This document shows, in pieces, positions 8,219-17,024 of a stretch of 64,000 nt of DNA. The stretch is from NCBI RefSeq assembly GCF_003052265.1, contig NZ_QANS01000001.1, positions 372,001 to 436,000 of the forward strand, written 5' to 3'. Made by a program: the position numbers and the translations under genes. How positions within the stretch are numbered: position 1 is the stretch's first letter; each line of letters opens with the position of its first letter. Source of the stretch: Stenotrophobium rhamnosiphilum. GTDB lineage: Bacteria > Pseudomonadota > Gammaproteobacteria > Nevskiales > Nevskiaceae. The notes under the pieces were generated by a model. It saw nothing but the letters and a program-made list of their open reading frames with translations, was not told the DNA's origin and did not search any database.

Positions 8219-8674
8219 TTAGCCGATATCGGCGAAGTTCATACCAACGCGAAGAATGCCGTTCGTCATGACATTGGCTCGAAGCCCTGCCTTGCGAATC
8301 CATGCATTGACCACGGCGTGTGATTGCATCTCACGCGTAGCCAGAAGATCGCCAAGTTTTTTGCAAGGCTCACAAAGCTCGACGCCGTAGAACTCAACTT
8401 CGCCGATTTGGAACGACTTGCCCACGAGATCATTAAGCCTAACTGAGCGAGTGATGATGTTGCGGCGCGTTTCGCCGACGCTCAGTGATCGCTTGTACTT
8501 CGCGTTGAAGGCCTCGATTTCCTCAGCCTCTATGAACGTGATGTTCTGTCCCGGCCATCTAGAGCGATTGAAATTGCGATCGCCCACAATACCTTTGCCC
8601 GCAACCAACGCGATCTCACTCACCTCAATCTGAGGCGAGGCCTTTTCGCTGGCAACGAAGATTGTTTCAATCAT
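8219..8674 (-). CDS. MOSC domain protein
   Basis: A 151-residue stand-alone MOSC domain. GIVGDRNFNRSRWPGQNITFIEAE-like sequence in the middle and the conserved cysteine in ELCEPCKKLG at about 102 match the family, which binds the molybdenum cofactor or its sulfurated form through that cysteine. Stand-alone members such as YiiM act on N-hydroxylated compounds; short ones like this are often unassigned. No partner ferredoxin or molybdenum gene lies beside it. It ends 70 bases before the alpha/beta protein on the same strand, so they could share a transcript. Confidence 0.85.
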   Translation of the reverse strand: MIETIFVASEKASPQIEVSEIALVAGKGIVGDRNFNRSRWPGQNITFIEAEEIEAFNAKYKRSLSVGETRRNIITRSVRLNDLVGKSFQIGEVEFYGVELCEPCKKLGDLLATREMQSHAVVNAWIRKAGLRANVMTNGILRVGMNFADIG

Positions 8675-8702
8675 GTTTGTGCATCACGCCCGAATGAATT
8701 GT

Positions 8703-9110
8703 TTATCCGGATGGCATCGCAGACATGTCCATCCACTGCGCTCCCCAAATGTGGCCATCTGGATCAGTGAAGTCACGGCCATACATAAAGTCGTGGTCTT
8801 CAATGGGATTAATGTCGCCGATTCCACCGTGTTCGACAGCGGCTTTGTTCATCGCATCAACTTCTGCGCGTGATACGCAGGAGATATTGAGTCCCATCTC
8901 ACTGGATGTTTTTGGCGGAATCGGGCGGGTCGTAAATGTGCGCCACTTTTCGTGAGTCAAAAGCATCACGCTAATGGTTTCGCTCCAAACCATATACGCC
9001 GAGTCGTCGCCTGAGAACTTTGGATTACTTTTAAAGCCAAGTGCAGTGTAAAAAGCCTTCGACGCTTTCAGATCGGTTACGGGCAGGCTGATGATAATTG
9101 TTCGGGACAT
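8703..9110 (-). CDS. VOC-family (glyoxalase/bleomycin-resistance-like) protein
   Basis: 135 residues forming the paired beta-alpha-beta-beta-beta units of the vicinal oxygen chelate fold. It begins with SLPVTDLKASKAFYTALGF and ends with the typical FTDPDGHIWGAQWMD. It resembles the PhnB-like/glyoxalase subset without an obvious complete set of metal ligands. The role is unknown; family members include isomerases, dioxygenases and antibiotic-binding proteins. A clear GGAG ribosome site precedes the ATG. It lies 28 bases upstream of the MOSC gene on the same strand, so it probably shares a transcript with it. Confidence 0.8.
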   Translation of the reverse strand: MSRTIIISLPVTDLKASKAFYTALGFKSNPKFSGDDSAYMVWSETISVMLLTHEKWRTFTTRPIPPKTSSEMGLNISCVSRAEVDAMNKAAVEHGGIGDINPIEDHDFMYGRDFTDPDGHIWGAQWMDMSAMPSG

Positions 9111-9216
9111 TGATGGTCTCCTAGAATGCCTTTGAAGCCAGCCAATACTTTATTCAGTCCTGTGGCCAGCGCCTAGCTTAAGCCGTGTCGCAAGGCAACT
9201 CGGCTTAAACGAATAT

Positions 9217-9438
9217 TCAGTCGGATGACCTGCTACGCCCCTTACGCGTATAGGGCAGCACAAACAGGTAGAGGCCAGTAAACAACAGCAGAAAGAGCGG
9301 CGGCAGCGGCGAGTAGGTAAGCCATGGTGGAGGCTCGCCTGGATTTATTGCTCTGGCTGCGAAATTGGCAATGACGGTCGCCGTGAAGATGATGGACAGC
9401 CAGCGGTGTGTCTGCCGAATCCAGAGAGGTGCGTTCAT
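9217..9438 (-). CDS. Small two-helix membrane protein of the AraC-VOC operon
   Basis: 73 residues from the ATG at 9438, which overlaps the stop of the upstream VOC gene as ATGA. This coupling is why I prefer it to the longer frame that starts at 9486. There are two probable membrane helices (about 13-32, LSIIFTATVIANFAARAI, and about 44-62, LPPLFLLLFTGLYLFVLPY), joined by a Pro-rich loop, with a basic tail RKGRSRSS. The sequence WIRQTHRWLSIIFTATV recalls small proteins with a conserved Arg-x-x-His-Arg start found beside VOC proteins. No function is known to me. Confidence 0.6.
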   Translation of the reverse strand: MNAPLWIRQTHRWLSIIFTATVIANFAARAINPGEPPPWLTYSPLPPLFLLLFTGLYLFVLPYTRKGRSRSSD

Positions 9439-9866
9439 TGCGATTTCTGCGAGTGCGGTTTGGTAGTTGCTTCGATCATTTTCCATCCGTTGCCTGATGG
9501 GTCGCGAAAGCCCGCGTCCACGGCACCGTAACGATCCACAGGCTCTTGCGTGAACTCCACTCCAAGTGCGCTTAGCTTTGCGTAGGCAGCGCGGCAGTTG
9601 TTAACCACGAGCACTAGAGGCGGCATCGCACCCTTGGCCACGACCTCATTCAATGTTTGCGCGGTCGCGACGTCATGTACTGGCGGTCCCGGCTTAAACA
9701 AACCGAGTTGGAATGAGAGCTGCTCCGGATGCTGGACAGTGAGCCAACGATAACTGCCGTTCTTAACGTCTGTGTGAACGTGAAAACCCAGTTTCTCGAC
9801 GTAGAAGGCAAGCGCCTCATCCTGATCCCGAACGTATAGACCGACCACATTTACACCTTGAGTCAT
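9435..9866 (-). CDS. VOC-family protein of the AraC-VOC operon
   Basis: 143 residues with a glyoxalase fold. It starts MTQGVNVVGLYVRDQDEALA and has FYVEKLGFHVHTD, then the second half ending with RDPSGNGWKMIEA. This closing motif is typical of VOC proteins from small stress operons. It overlaps the AraC-type regulator upstream and the small membrane protein downstream by four bases each, so all three are translated from one message. It may bind or modify a small electrophile sensed by the regulator, but this is inference from context only. Confidence 0.82.
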   Translation of the reverse strand: MTQGVNVVGLYVRDQDEALAFYVEKLGFHVHTDVKNGSYRWLTVQHPEQLSFQLGLFKPGPPVHDVATAQTLNEVVAKGAMPPLVLVVNNCRAAYAKLSALGVEFTQEPVDRYGAVDAGFRDPSGNGWKMIEATTKPHSQKSQ

Positions 9867-10339
9867 AGAGCCTCCGTTGATTGGAGTTCTGTTTTACCGG
9901 CTGCCTTCTTCCGGCGCTTCTCCGAAACTGCGATTTTGAGATCTGGTCGATGTGCCGCACGTGTGACGCACTCGGGGACGCGTTGATGTTTGTGCGGAGT
10001 CAACTGCTCACGCACTCGAAGAGCACCCGGGCTTTGTCCCGTAATGTCGTGGAAGATTCGGCCAAAGGTGCCGAGACTTTTCCAGCCAGTTTGAAAAGCG
10101 ACTTCCGTGATTGGTAGATCGGTATCGCGGAGTAGTGCAGTGGCTCGCTCGATACGACGTGTGAGCAGATAGCGGTGCGGAGGTACGCCGAAGGCTTCTT
10201 TAAATGAGCGTGCGAAGTGCGCCGCAGAGACGGCGCTCACTTGCGCCAATCGGCGTATCGGCCACGCTTCATTAGACGCGCCATCCATTCGATCCTTTGC
10301 GCGCAGCAGACGTCGCAATAACTCAGGGCTCTGGCTCAC
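9863..10339 (-). CDS. Short AraC/XylS-family transcriptional regulator
   Basis: 158 residues made almost entirely of the AraC double helix-turn-helix. The first helix-turn-helix is RRLAQVSAVSAAHFARSFKEAF, followed by the linking VPPHRYLLTRRIERA. The second is ITEVAFQTGWKSLGTFGRIFHDITGQSP. There is no ligand-binding domain, and a basic tail of about 50 residues follows. The start is GTG at 10339, preceded by GAGG. It is the first gene of an overlapping operon with a VOC protein and a membrane protein, and it probably controls that operon. Confidence 0.88.
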   Translation of the reverse strand: MSQSPELLRRLLRAKDRMDGASNEAWPIRRLAQVSAVSAAHFARSFKEAFGVPPHRYLLTRRIERATALLRDTDLPITEVAFQTGWKSLGTFGRIFHDITGQSPGALRVREQLTPHKHQRVPECVTRAAHRPDLKIAVSEKRRKKAAGKTELQSTEAL

Positions 10340-10353
10340 ATGACCTCGCTTAC

Positions 10354-10827
10354 TTAGCCGCCAGCTTTCTTGATATAGAGATCAAGCCCACCAAGCGCCG
10401 TCTTACGAATTTTGTTCTGCATAAACGATGTGCCGCCGAGCAGCTTCCCGCTCAGGCCTAGCGCTTGTCCGGCCCAGCGGTGGAGGTCGAAGGTGTCGAT
10501 GTGTTTGCGGATCAGGCCGTCTTGGAACTCGAAGCGTGCATCGATGATGTTGTGAACGGTGCGGCCGGTGGCGCTGAATAAATACCAGGCGTCCCAATGG
10601 GCTTGGCCAACGGTGTTATCGGCGTGAACTTTGCTGAACTCGATGCTCAGATCTTTGGCGCGCTCGCACAGCATTAGCCACATGGCTTTGGCGCGGTTGC
10701 CTTGGAGTTCTTGAAAAACCGGATCGTAGAATTCCACCTGTGGGTGATAGCAGGCGGTCATGCCTTTGCCATCGCGCTGCTGAAAGGCGGTGTAAAAGCG
10801 TGCAATCAGTTCTTCGTTGGCATGCAT
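10354..10827 (-). CDS. SnoaL/NTF2-like protein
   Basis: 157 residues with an NTF2-like cone fold. The N-terminal helices carry EELIARFYTAFQQRDGKGMTACYHPQVEFYDPVF, and the strands include VGQAHWDAWYLFSATGRTV and HNIIDARFEFQDGLIRKHIDTFD. This pattern is that of the SnoaL-like/nuclear transport factor 2 family, which includes isomerases, cyclases and many proteins without known activity. The ATG has GGAG eight bases upstream. It lies 14 bases upstream of the AraC regulator on the same strand and may head that transcript. Confidence 0.8.
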   Translation of the reverse strand: MHANEELIARFYTAFQQRDGKGMTACYHPQVEFYDPVFQELQGNRAKAMWLMLCERAKDLSIEFSKVHADNTVGQAHWDAWYLFSATGRTVHNIIDARFEFQDGLIRKHIDTFDLHRWAGQALGLSGKLLGGTSFMQNKIRKTALGGLDLYIKKAGG

Positions 10828-10892
10828 GTGCCGCTCCTTAAACGATATGTCCTTTGGCCTATGTTGGCACAGCTTGCCGATGCGAGCTGGCC

Positions 10893-11678
10893 TTACTCTG
10901 GGGCCACTTCCTTGACCTCACCAATGCTGATGCGGGTACCGCTGTTTTGATGCGCGTAGTTCACGGCGTTGACGACTTCATCCACCGTGGGATTGGCGCG
11001 AATCTTCAGCGTTTGTCCGGCGCGTACGCTGCCGGGACTCTTCAGTGATTCGCGATTGGCCTGCCAGATCAATGGCCATAGCCATGGGTTGGCGTAGATG
11101 TCATCGCGTGCGGAGATGGTCCACAGCGATTCGCCACTATTCACTTTGTGGCTCTTCACTTTGTTCTTTAGCTCATCGCTCAAACGGCTGGCGATCTCGT
11201 AAGCCTCGCGCGGCTGATTGTTGGACAGCGCAGTCTCCGCCGTTTTGATGCGTGCGAGTTGAGTATCAGAAAGGCCCGTGGTGCCGTTGAGCTCTTGCAC
11301 CAGTGCGCTGGCGCGGCCTTGGTATTGGCCCAGCATCACCAGATCCGCACGCGACAAAGCTTGTTTGGAGAGGCTAATGACACTCGCGCTATTGCCTTGC
11401 GCAGCGGCGGCGCGGGCTTGTGCTAGCAGGCTATCGGCATCGGCGAATTTGGGCTGTCCTTTCTTGGCGTCAGCCACACGGGCTGTTGCCAACTTCAGGG
11501 CGGCACGGGCTTCAGCGCTCAGTGTTAAAGCCGACGGTTTTATCGCCATGCGCGGCAGGGGCGCGGACGTATTATTCGCAACCGGGCTACGCGGCGTGAT
11601 GCGCATGGCGGGGTTGCAGGCGCTCAGCAGCAGGGCCGTGAGCGGCAGAAAAATCATCAGTTGGGCGTAACGAGGCAT
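10893..11678 (-). CDS. LysM-domain lipoprotein
   Basis: 261 residues from the ATG at 11678. The signal ends LLLSAC, so it is probably a lipoprotein. The middle (about 50-165) is helical and Ala-rich with repeated LAQARAAAAQGNSASVISL-like sequence, similar to DUF4398-type helical hairpins. A LysM module follows at about 178-228 (HKVNSGESLWTISARDDIY, ending RAGQTLKI), which binds the glycan chain of peptidoglycan. It probably anchors between the outer membrane and the cell wall. It is transcribed away from wrbA; the 80-base gap between them holds both promoters. Confidence 0.8.
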   Translation of the reverse strand: MPRYAQLMIFLPLTALLLSACNPAMRITPRSPVANNTSAPLPRMAIKPSALTLSAEARAALKLATARVADAKKGQPKFADADSLLAQARAAAAQGNSASVISLSKQALSRADLVMLGQYQGRASALVQELNGTTGLSDTQLARIKTAETALSNNQPREAYEIASRLSDELKNKVKSHKVNSGESLWTISARDDIYANPWLWPLIWQANRESLKSPGSVRAGQTLKIRANPTVDEVVNAVNYAHQNSGTRISIGEVKEVAPE

Positions 11679-11716
11679 GAGCAAACCAAATCAGAACTGC
11701 ACACAGACTAGAATAG

Positions 11717-12361
<645 letters not shown>

Positions 12362-12383
12362 AGCGGCGCTATAACGTATTTAT

Positions 12384-12409
12384 GGTGGGTTACGCTTCGC
12401 TAACCCACC
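12384..12409. repeat. Perfect hairpin of the GGTGGGTTA class between wrbA and peroxiredoxin
   Basis: A nine-base inverted repeat, GGTGGGTTA at 12384-12392 and TAACCCACC at 12401-12409, flanks an eight-base loop CGCTTCGC. Closely similar GGGTGGGTTAGCGAAGCG palindromes are scattered through many bacterial genomes as small repetitive elements. There is no T-run after it, so it is not a standard terminator, though it could stabilise the wrbA 3' end. Confidence 0.6.
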
Positions 12410-12428
12410 CTACGGTTAAGGTGATGAC

Positions 12429-12953
12429 ATGAAACTGATTCGAATTCTTTTACTGCTGTCTTTGTCTTTTGCGCTGCCAGCATTTGCTGATGTGCCGGCC
12501 AATGGCACCGTTGCGCCTGAGTTCAAACTGCAAGATCAAAAAGGCCAGTGGCACACCTTGGCTGATCACAGGGGTAAGTGGGTGGTGTTGTATTTCTATC
12601 CCAAAGATCAAACGCCGGGCTGCACCACGCAGGCCTGCACCTTCCGTGATCACGTATTCAAGCTGCGCGATGCGGGCGCTGATGTCATCGGCGTGAGCCT
12701 CGATGATGTGAAGTCGCACGCGGAGTTTGCTGAGAAGTACAAGCTGCCGTTTCCATTGCTGGCAGATGTCGATAAGAAAGCGTCCAAGGCTTACGGCGTC
12801 TTGAATTCGATCATCGGGTTTCAATATGCCAAGCGCGATACTTTTTTGATTGACCCTAAAGGCATCATCGCCAAGCATTACGCAGGCGTTGATCCAAAAG
12901 AGAATGCAGCAGAAGTGTTGGCAGATCTTGAAGCGTTGAAGGCAAAGAAATAA
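12429..12953 (+). CDS. Exported BCP/PrxQ-type peroxiredoxin
   Basis: Thiol peroxidase of 174 residues. An N-terminal signal peptide (MKLIRILLLLSLSFALPAFA) marks it as periplasmic, unlike cytoplasmic Bcp. The active site TPGCTTQACTFRD has the peroxidatic Cys and the resolving Cys five residues later, the PrxQ pattern. The fold continues with GVSLDDVKSHAEFAEKYKLPFPLLAD and ends with FLIDPKGIIAKHY. A periplasmic reductant would be needed; none is adjacent. Its stop shares one base with the ATG of the DUF2069 gene, so the two are coupled. Confidence 0.9.
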   Translation: MKLIRILLLLSLSFALPAFADVPANGTVAPEFKLQDQKGQWHTLADHRGKWVVLYFYPKDQTPGCTTQACTFRDHVFKLRDAGADVIGVSLDDVKSHAEFAEKYKLPFPLLADVDKKASKAYGVLNSIIGFQYAKRDTFLIDPKGIIAKHYAGVDPKENAAEVLADLEALKAKK

Positions 12954-13327
12954 TGCAGCTGAGTCTCTGGGCGCGTCGCGTCACTTTGTTGAGTCACTTT
13001 GCTTTGATCGCAGTGATTGTTGCGCGTAATGGTTTTGGCGTGCCGATGTGGCTGTTAGTGGTGCCGCTGTTGTTTCCATTGCCGGGTTTGTTGCGTGGAC
13101 GCGATTACACCTTTGCTTGGGCGACGATGTTGTTGGTGTTTTATGTCGGCGGTTATCTGGCTGCCGGGCAAGCGAATCCAGCAGAGAAGTGGATCTGCTT
13201 TGGCATTGCTGCAATCGCCGCTTTGGAATTTGTGAGCTTGAGTGTTTACGTCAAAGCACGTTCGAAAGAACGTGCTTATTTCAAAGCTGTGTCTGAGCTA
13301 GAACAGTCTGCACAAAAGGCACCGTAA
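12953..13327 (+). CDS. DUF2069 inner-membrane protein
   Basis: 124 residues with about four hydrophobic segments, including FALIAVIVARNGF, LLVVPLLFPLPGLLRGRDYTFAW and MLLVFYVGGYLAAG. PLPGLLRGRDYTFAW is typical of DUF2069, which is conserved beside hda and wrbA in many Gammaproteobacteria. Function is unknown. Start and stop of the neighbouring peroxiredoxin overlap as TAATG. Its last 47 bases overlap the end of hda on the other strand. Confidence 0.85.
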   Translation: MQLSLWARRVTLLSHFALIAVIVARNGFGVPMWLLVVPLLFPLPGLLRGRDYTFAWATMLLVFYVGGYLAAGQANPAEKWICFGIAAIAALEFVSLSVYVKARSKERAYFKAVSELEQSAQKAP

Positions 13328-13955
13328 GACGGCGCTTGGCGCTCAGTGCTGCGCGATCAAGTTGATCGAGTGCGCTGAGCAAACTGCCCGCATCGCGCGG
13401 CAGGTGTTTCATCAACCACGCAGAAACTTCTACTGGCATCTCCAGCCCGCGAGCACGTGCACGCTCGCGTAAAAGTGTTTCGCGATCGTTGTCATCCAAT
13501 GGTTTGAGACCGAACACTGCGCAGAGCGTTAAGCGTGTGCGTAAATCGGGCAGGGCGATGTTGGCGCGATCAGGTGCGGCATTGGCTGAGAGCACGGTCA
13601 CTTTGTTAGCGCTGCGACGCGCATCAAGCAAACGTAGCAAAGCCATCGACCAATCGCGGTCATCGCTCACAGCGTCGAGATCATCAAGGCAAAGCACGGC
13701 GGATTGATCAAGGCCTTCGAGTGCATCCGGCCCCATCTCGCGTAAATCTTGCAGCGGCAGATACGGGCAGCGACGTTCGCGTGCAACTGCTTGCAGCAAA
13801 TGCGTGCGGCCACTGGCAAGGGCGCCATAAATCAGCACTGCACTGCCGAGTTCACGCAGCGCATTCACCGCCAGCTCATTCGGCCCGACGTAAAAAGTAT
13901 CGAAGCTGGCCGACTCTCGTAGTTGTACGGAGAGTGGGAGTTGCTGGCCCTTCAT
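13281..13955 (-). CDS. hda: DnaA regulatory inactivator Hda
   Basis: AAA+ protein of 224 residues related to the DnaA ATPase domain. With the DNA-loaded sliding clamp it promotes hydrolysis of DnaA-bound ATP after replication starts. The N-terminus MKGQQLPLSVQLRE contains QLPLSV, close to the QLSLPL-type clamp-binding motif. The phosphate loop is degenerate (YGALASGRTHLLQA), as known for Hda, followed by LCLDDLDAV and the sensor stretch PDLRTRL. I use the ATG at 13955; the upstream extension has no family match. It follows the permease gene with a one-base gap and is probably cotranscribed with it. Confidence 0.93.
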   Translation of the reverse strand: MKGQQLPLSVQLRESASFDTFYVGPNELAVNALRELGSAVLIYGALASGRTHLLQAVARERRCPYLPLQDLREMGPDALEGLDQSAVLCLDDLDAVSDDRDWSMALLRLLDARRSANKVTVLSANAAPDRANIALPDLRTRLTLCAVFGLKPLDDNDRETLLRERARARGLEMPVEVSAWLMKHLPRDAGSLLSALDQLDRAALSAKRRLTVPFVQTVLAQTQL

Positions 13956-13956
13956 G

Positions 13957-15042
13957 CTATTCCGGTGTTTGTTCTGGTGAGGGCAAAGCGGGACTACCGA
14001 GATACAAGCGGCTCTTGCGCCATTGCTCAAGCAGATGACGTGCGGCGACTGCGAGCACGGCCGCTGCGGGTAGCGCCAGTAACACGCCGACGAAACCAAA
14101 TAGTGTGCCGCCAGCCATCACTGCAAAAATCACGGTGACGGGATGCAGACCGATGCGATCGCCCACGAGATTCGGCGTGAGGAAACTGCCTTCTGCCATC
14201 TGGCCGATAAAAAATACCAACCCAACCCAACCGCACTGCCATGGATCGCCGGTCTGTACGAGGATGGCAACGATGGCTGCGACAAAGCCGCTGATGGCGC
14301 CCAAGTACGGCACAAAGCTGACGAGGCCCGCACCGATACCAATGACCAAAGCGAGTTTGAGGCCGACAATTGAAAGACCAATGCTGTAGATCGCAGCAAG
14401 TGAAGCCATGACCATCAGCTGGCCGCGGAAGAATGCGGCGAGCACGGCGTCAGCTTCATTCATAAAGCCATTCACGCGCGTGTGCAGACGTGGCGGAATC
14501 AGATCGTTGATCGCGCCGACAAAAAGATTCCAGTCACGCATCATGTAGAAGCCAACGACGGGGATCAGCGTCAAATTTGCGATGAGCGTGAACGCCGCCA
14601 TGCCAGAGGTGGAAACCTTGTGCCAGACCTGCATCGCCATATCGCTGGCGGTGCCCCAATTGGCGGCGATGAGTTTTCGCACGCCGTCGGCATCCAACTG
14701 CACGCCGCGTGGCAAGCGAATGCCAAGCGCGGGCAGAGCGGTGTCTTGTATCCAGTGCAGCGCGTCGGGGATGTTGGTGATCAGTGTGTAGAGCTGTTCT
14801 TCAAGTGGTGGAATCACCAGCACAAAGAACAAAGCGGTGAGGAGGGTGATGACGATGAACACCACGCTCACACCGAGCCCGCGCGACATGCCGCGGCGCT
14901 GCAGGTTGTTGATCACCGGATTGCCGATGTAGGCCAAGCTGATGCCGACCACAAAAGGCATCAGTATCGGTGACAGCAGCCACAACAGACCCAGCGCAAG
15001 CGCGCCGAAAATCCACCAAGGCATATGTTCTTTGAAATTCAT
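13957..15042 (-). CDS. AI-2E family (PerM-type) membrane transporter
   Basis: 361 residues with about eight membrane helices, in the plan of the AI-2E/PerM exporter family: paired N-terminal helices (WWIFGALALGLLWLLSPILMPFVVGISLAYI), a soluble coil region, then FFRGQLMVMASLAAIYSIGLSIVGLKLALVIG and FLTPNLVGDRIGLHPVTVIFAVMAGGTLFG. The conserved PNLVGDRIGLHP supports the call. Transported substrate is unknown; E. coli TqsA exports autoinducer-2, and others are Na+/H+ antiporters. The start is ATG 15042 (MNFKEH); the frame also opens with TTG at 15063. The gene order permease-hda is conserved in Gammaproteobacteria. Confidence 0.9.
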   Translation of the reverse strand: MNFKEHMPWWIFGALALGLLWLLSPILMPFVVGISLAYIGNPVINNLQRRGMSRGLGVSVVFIVITLLTALFFVLVIPPLEEQLYTLITNIPDALHWIQDTALPALGIRLPRGVQLDADGVRKLIAANWGTASDMAMQVWHKVSTSGMAAFTLIANLTLIPVVGFYMMRDWNLFVGAINDLIPPRLHTRVNGFMNEADAVLAAFFRGQLMVMASLAAIYSIGLSIVGLKLALVIGIGAGLVSFVPYLGAISGFVAAIVAILVQTGDPWQCGWVGLVFFIGQMAEGSFLTPNLVGDRIGLHPVTVIFAVMAGGTLFGFVGVLLALPAAAVLAVAARHLLEQWRKSRLYLGSPALPSPEQTPE

Positions 15043-15170
15043 TTTTGTTCCACTCACTCGCAATAGCTTGCTGCGTAGGGAAGATTGTTTAAGTTAATTT
15101 ACTTATTAAATATTAGTCTATATTTAATAACAATGTTTGATCGGCACGATGATGACGCGATGTTTTGCGT

Positions 15171-15785
15171 TTAACGCTGCAAAGCGTAGGCCAATTCCCG
15201 GGTGTCGCCCTTATCCAAGCGCTTTAACACGCCGCCAACACTCAAAGCGCCGGTCAGACGTGCTGCACCACCTTCACTACGGAGGCGCAGATACACAACG
15301 TCGCCCGCTAGTACGAGGACAGAGACATTCTTCATGCCCGGCAGTGCGCGCAGATAGTTCAAAGCGCGAGCGTAAGCGCGAGGGTTGGTGATGCCGCTAA
15401 TGCTGAGGGCGACGTCGTCGACTGGGCTGGTGTTGATGCCCCAAACGGCAAAGCCCAGTGATTTGAGGGCGGCGTCTACTGCGGGCTGGTCAAAGGTGGC
15501 GATGATCAACAACTCGCCCTTGTCGTTATTGTTGTAGTCGAATTGCTGGACGAACGCGTCCGCTCTGGCGAGCAGCAGGGCAACTTTCGCACCCGTGGCT
15601 TTTGCCCCGCCAACGCGAGTAAGCACGATGCTGAGGGAGTCACGCAGGCCTTTGTCGCGGGATGCCGGGCTCTGATCGGTCACCACTGCGCTGGAAATAT
15701 AGTCGTCAGCCGTCTGCGCCTGAGCGCCAAAAGTGGCACTGCCAAGAAGAATTGCGGCCAGTAATGACAATGATTTTGCGTGCAT
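15171..15785 (-). CDS. DUF2066 exported protein (short form)
   Basis: 204 residues with a signal peptide (about 1-24, ending GAQAQ). The next part, YISSAVVTDQSPASRDKGLRDSLSIVLTRVGG, matches the start of DUF2066, which is usual between purM and the hda-permease pair. Other members are commonly 350 residues or longer; this one lacks much of the C-terminal part yet ends cleanly, so it seems a short form and not a broken gene. It is divergent from purM, with an 88-base shared promoter gap. Function unknown. Confidence 0.8.
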   Translation of the reverse strand: MHAKSLSLLAAILLGSATFGAQAQTADDYISSAVVTDQSPASRDKGLRDSLSIVLTRVGGAKATGAKVALLLARADAFVQQFDYNNNDKGELLIIATFDQPAVDAALKSLGFAVWGINTSPVDDVALSISGITNPRAYARALNYLRALPGMKNVSVLVLAGDVVYLRLRSEGGAARLTGALSVGGVLKRLDKGDTRELAYALQR

Positions 15786-15873
15786 GGGCGAATTATCGGC
15801 CGCTCCCCTGTAAAATGCGACCCGCCGGCGCCGACGCGCGCAGATCGCCTCCTCAAAGCAGACCTCTTAAGAC

Positions 15874-16896
15874 ATGGCCACCAAAAAATCCCTGACCTAT
15901 GCCGCCGCTGGCGTTGATATCGATGCTGGCGACGCGCTGGTCGATGACATCAAAAAAATCGTCAAATCCACTCGCCGTCCGGAAGTGTTGGCGGGTGTGG
16001 GTGGTTTCGGCGCGCTGGTAAACCTGCCGAAGAAGTACAAGAAGCCAGTGCTGGTTTCGGGCACCGACGGCGTTGGCACCAAGCTGCGCTTGGGCATCGA
16101 CACCGGTCGCGTTGAAGGTCTGGGCATCGACCTCGTCGCCATGTGCGTTAACGATGTGTTGGTCAACGGCGCCGAGCCGCTGTTCTTCCTCGACTACTAC
16201 GCCACCGGCAAGCTGGACAAAAAAGTAGCAGCCCAAGTCATCAAGGGCATCGCCAACGGTTGTAAGCAGGCTGGTTGCGCATTGGTCGGCGGCGAGACCG
16301 CCGAAATGCCGGGCATGTACCACGATGGCGATTTCGACCTCGCTGGTTTCTGCGTCGCAGTGGCAGAGCAGAGCAAGCTGATCGATGGCACAAAGATCAA
16401 ACCGGGCGACGTGCTGGTGGCGCTGCCTTCATCGGGCCCGCATTCGAATGGCTACTCGCTGATTCGCAAGATTCTCGCGGTCAATCGTTACAAGCTCGCT
16501 CCGAAGAGCGAACTGGCCGATGCGCTGCTCGCGCCGACCAACATCTACGTGAAGCCCGTGCTCAAGCTGATTGAGAGCGGCGTCACCGTGAAGGGCATGG
16601 CCCACATCACCGGCGGCGGCATCACCGGCAACCTCACGCGCTGCTTCCCTAAGGGCACGGCCGCTGTTGTTGATATGCAGAGCTGGAAGCGCCCAGAAGT
16701 ATTTAGCTGGTTGCAGAAAGAAGGCGGCGTTGAAGAAGACGAAATGCTGCGCGTGTTCAACTGCGGCGTTGGCTTCGTGATGGTAGTGCCACGTCTCCAA
16801 GCTGATCGCGCGATTGCTGAACTGAAGAAAGCCAAGCTCAAGCCTTGGATTCTCGGCCAGGTGGTCAAGGGCAAGCAGGACGTTCGTTACGCGTAG
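15874..16896 (+). CDS. purM: Phosphoribosylformylglycinamidine cyclo-ligase (AIR synthetase)
   Basis: Fifth step of purine synthesis: ATP-driven ring closure of FGAM to AIR. 340 residues of the PurM/SelD fold. Family stretches in order are [80 protein letters not shown] and [14 protein letters not shown]. The catalytic and ATP-binding positions all appear intact. purN follows after a 128-base gap that holds a long palindrome, so the two may be one unit. Confidence 0.96.
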   Translation: MATKKSLTYAAAGVDIDAGDALVDDIKKIVKSTRRPEVLAGVGGFGALVNLPKKYKKPVLVSGTDGVGTKLRLGIDTGRVEGLGIDLVAMCVNDVLVNGAEPLFFLDYYATGKLDKKVAAQVIKGIANGCKQAGCALVGGETAEMPGMYHDGDFDLAGFCVAVAEQSKLIDGTKIKPGDVLVALPSSGPHSNGYSLIRKILAVNRYKLAPKSELADALLAPTNIYVKPVLKLIESGVTVKGMAHITGGGITGNLTRCFPKGTAAVVDMQSWKRPEVFSWLQKEGGVEEDEMLRVFNCGVGFVMVVPRLQADRAIAELKKAKLKPWILGQVVKGKQDVRYA

Positions 16897-16928
16897 AAGA
16901 TTCCTTAGGGCAATCTATTTGATCAAGT

Positions 16929-16984
16929 TGTAGGAGCGCCTCTTAGGCGCGATAGCGCTATCGCGCCTAAGAGGCGCTCCTACA
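16929..16984. repeat. 56-base perfect palindrome of the REP/REPIN class
   Basis: Two 28-base arms, 16929-16956 and 16957-16984, are exact reverse complements with no loop. The outer ends read TGTAGGAGCG on both strands. That is the hallmark of REP sequences of Pseudomonas and Xanthomonadaceae, so this is two REPs in opposite orientation, a REPIN. Such elements are spread by RAYT transposases, none of which is in this window. In RNA it would form a very stable hairpin between purM and purN and could shield the purM message or dampen purN. Confidence 0.85.
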
Positions 16985-17024
16985 TAAGAATTATTTTGTG
17001 CCGTATTGTTGGGGCTCGGTCGTA

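Noticed and set aside
16929-16984. Treating the purM-purN palindrome as a terminator
   Set aside because: No T-run follows on either strand and the ends are REP-like; a repeat element explains it better.
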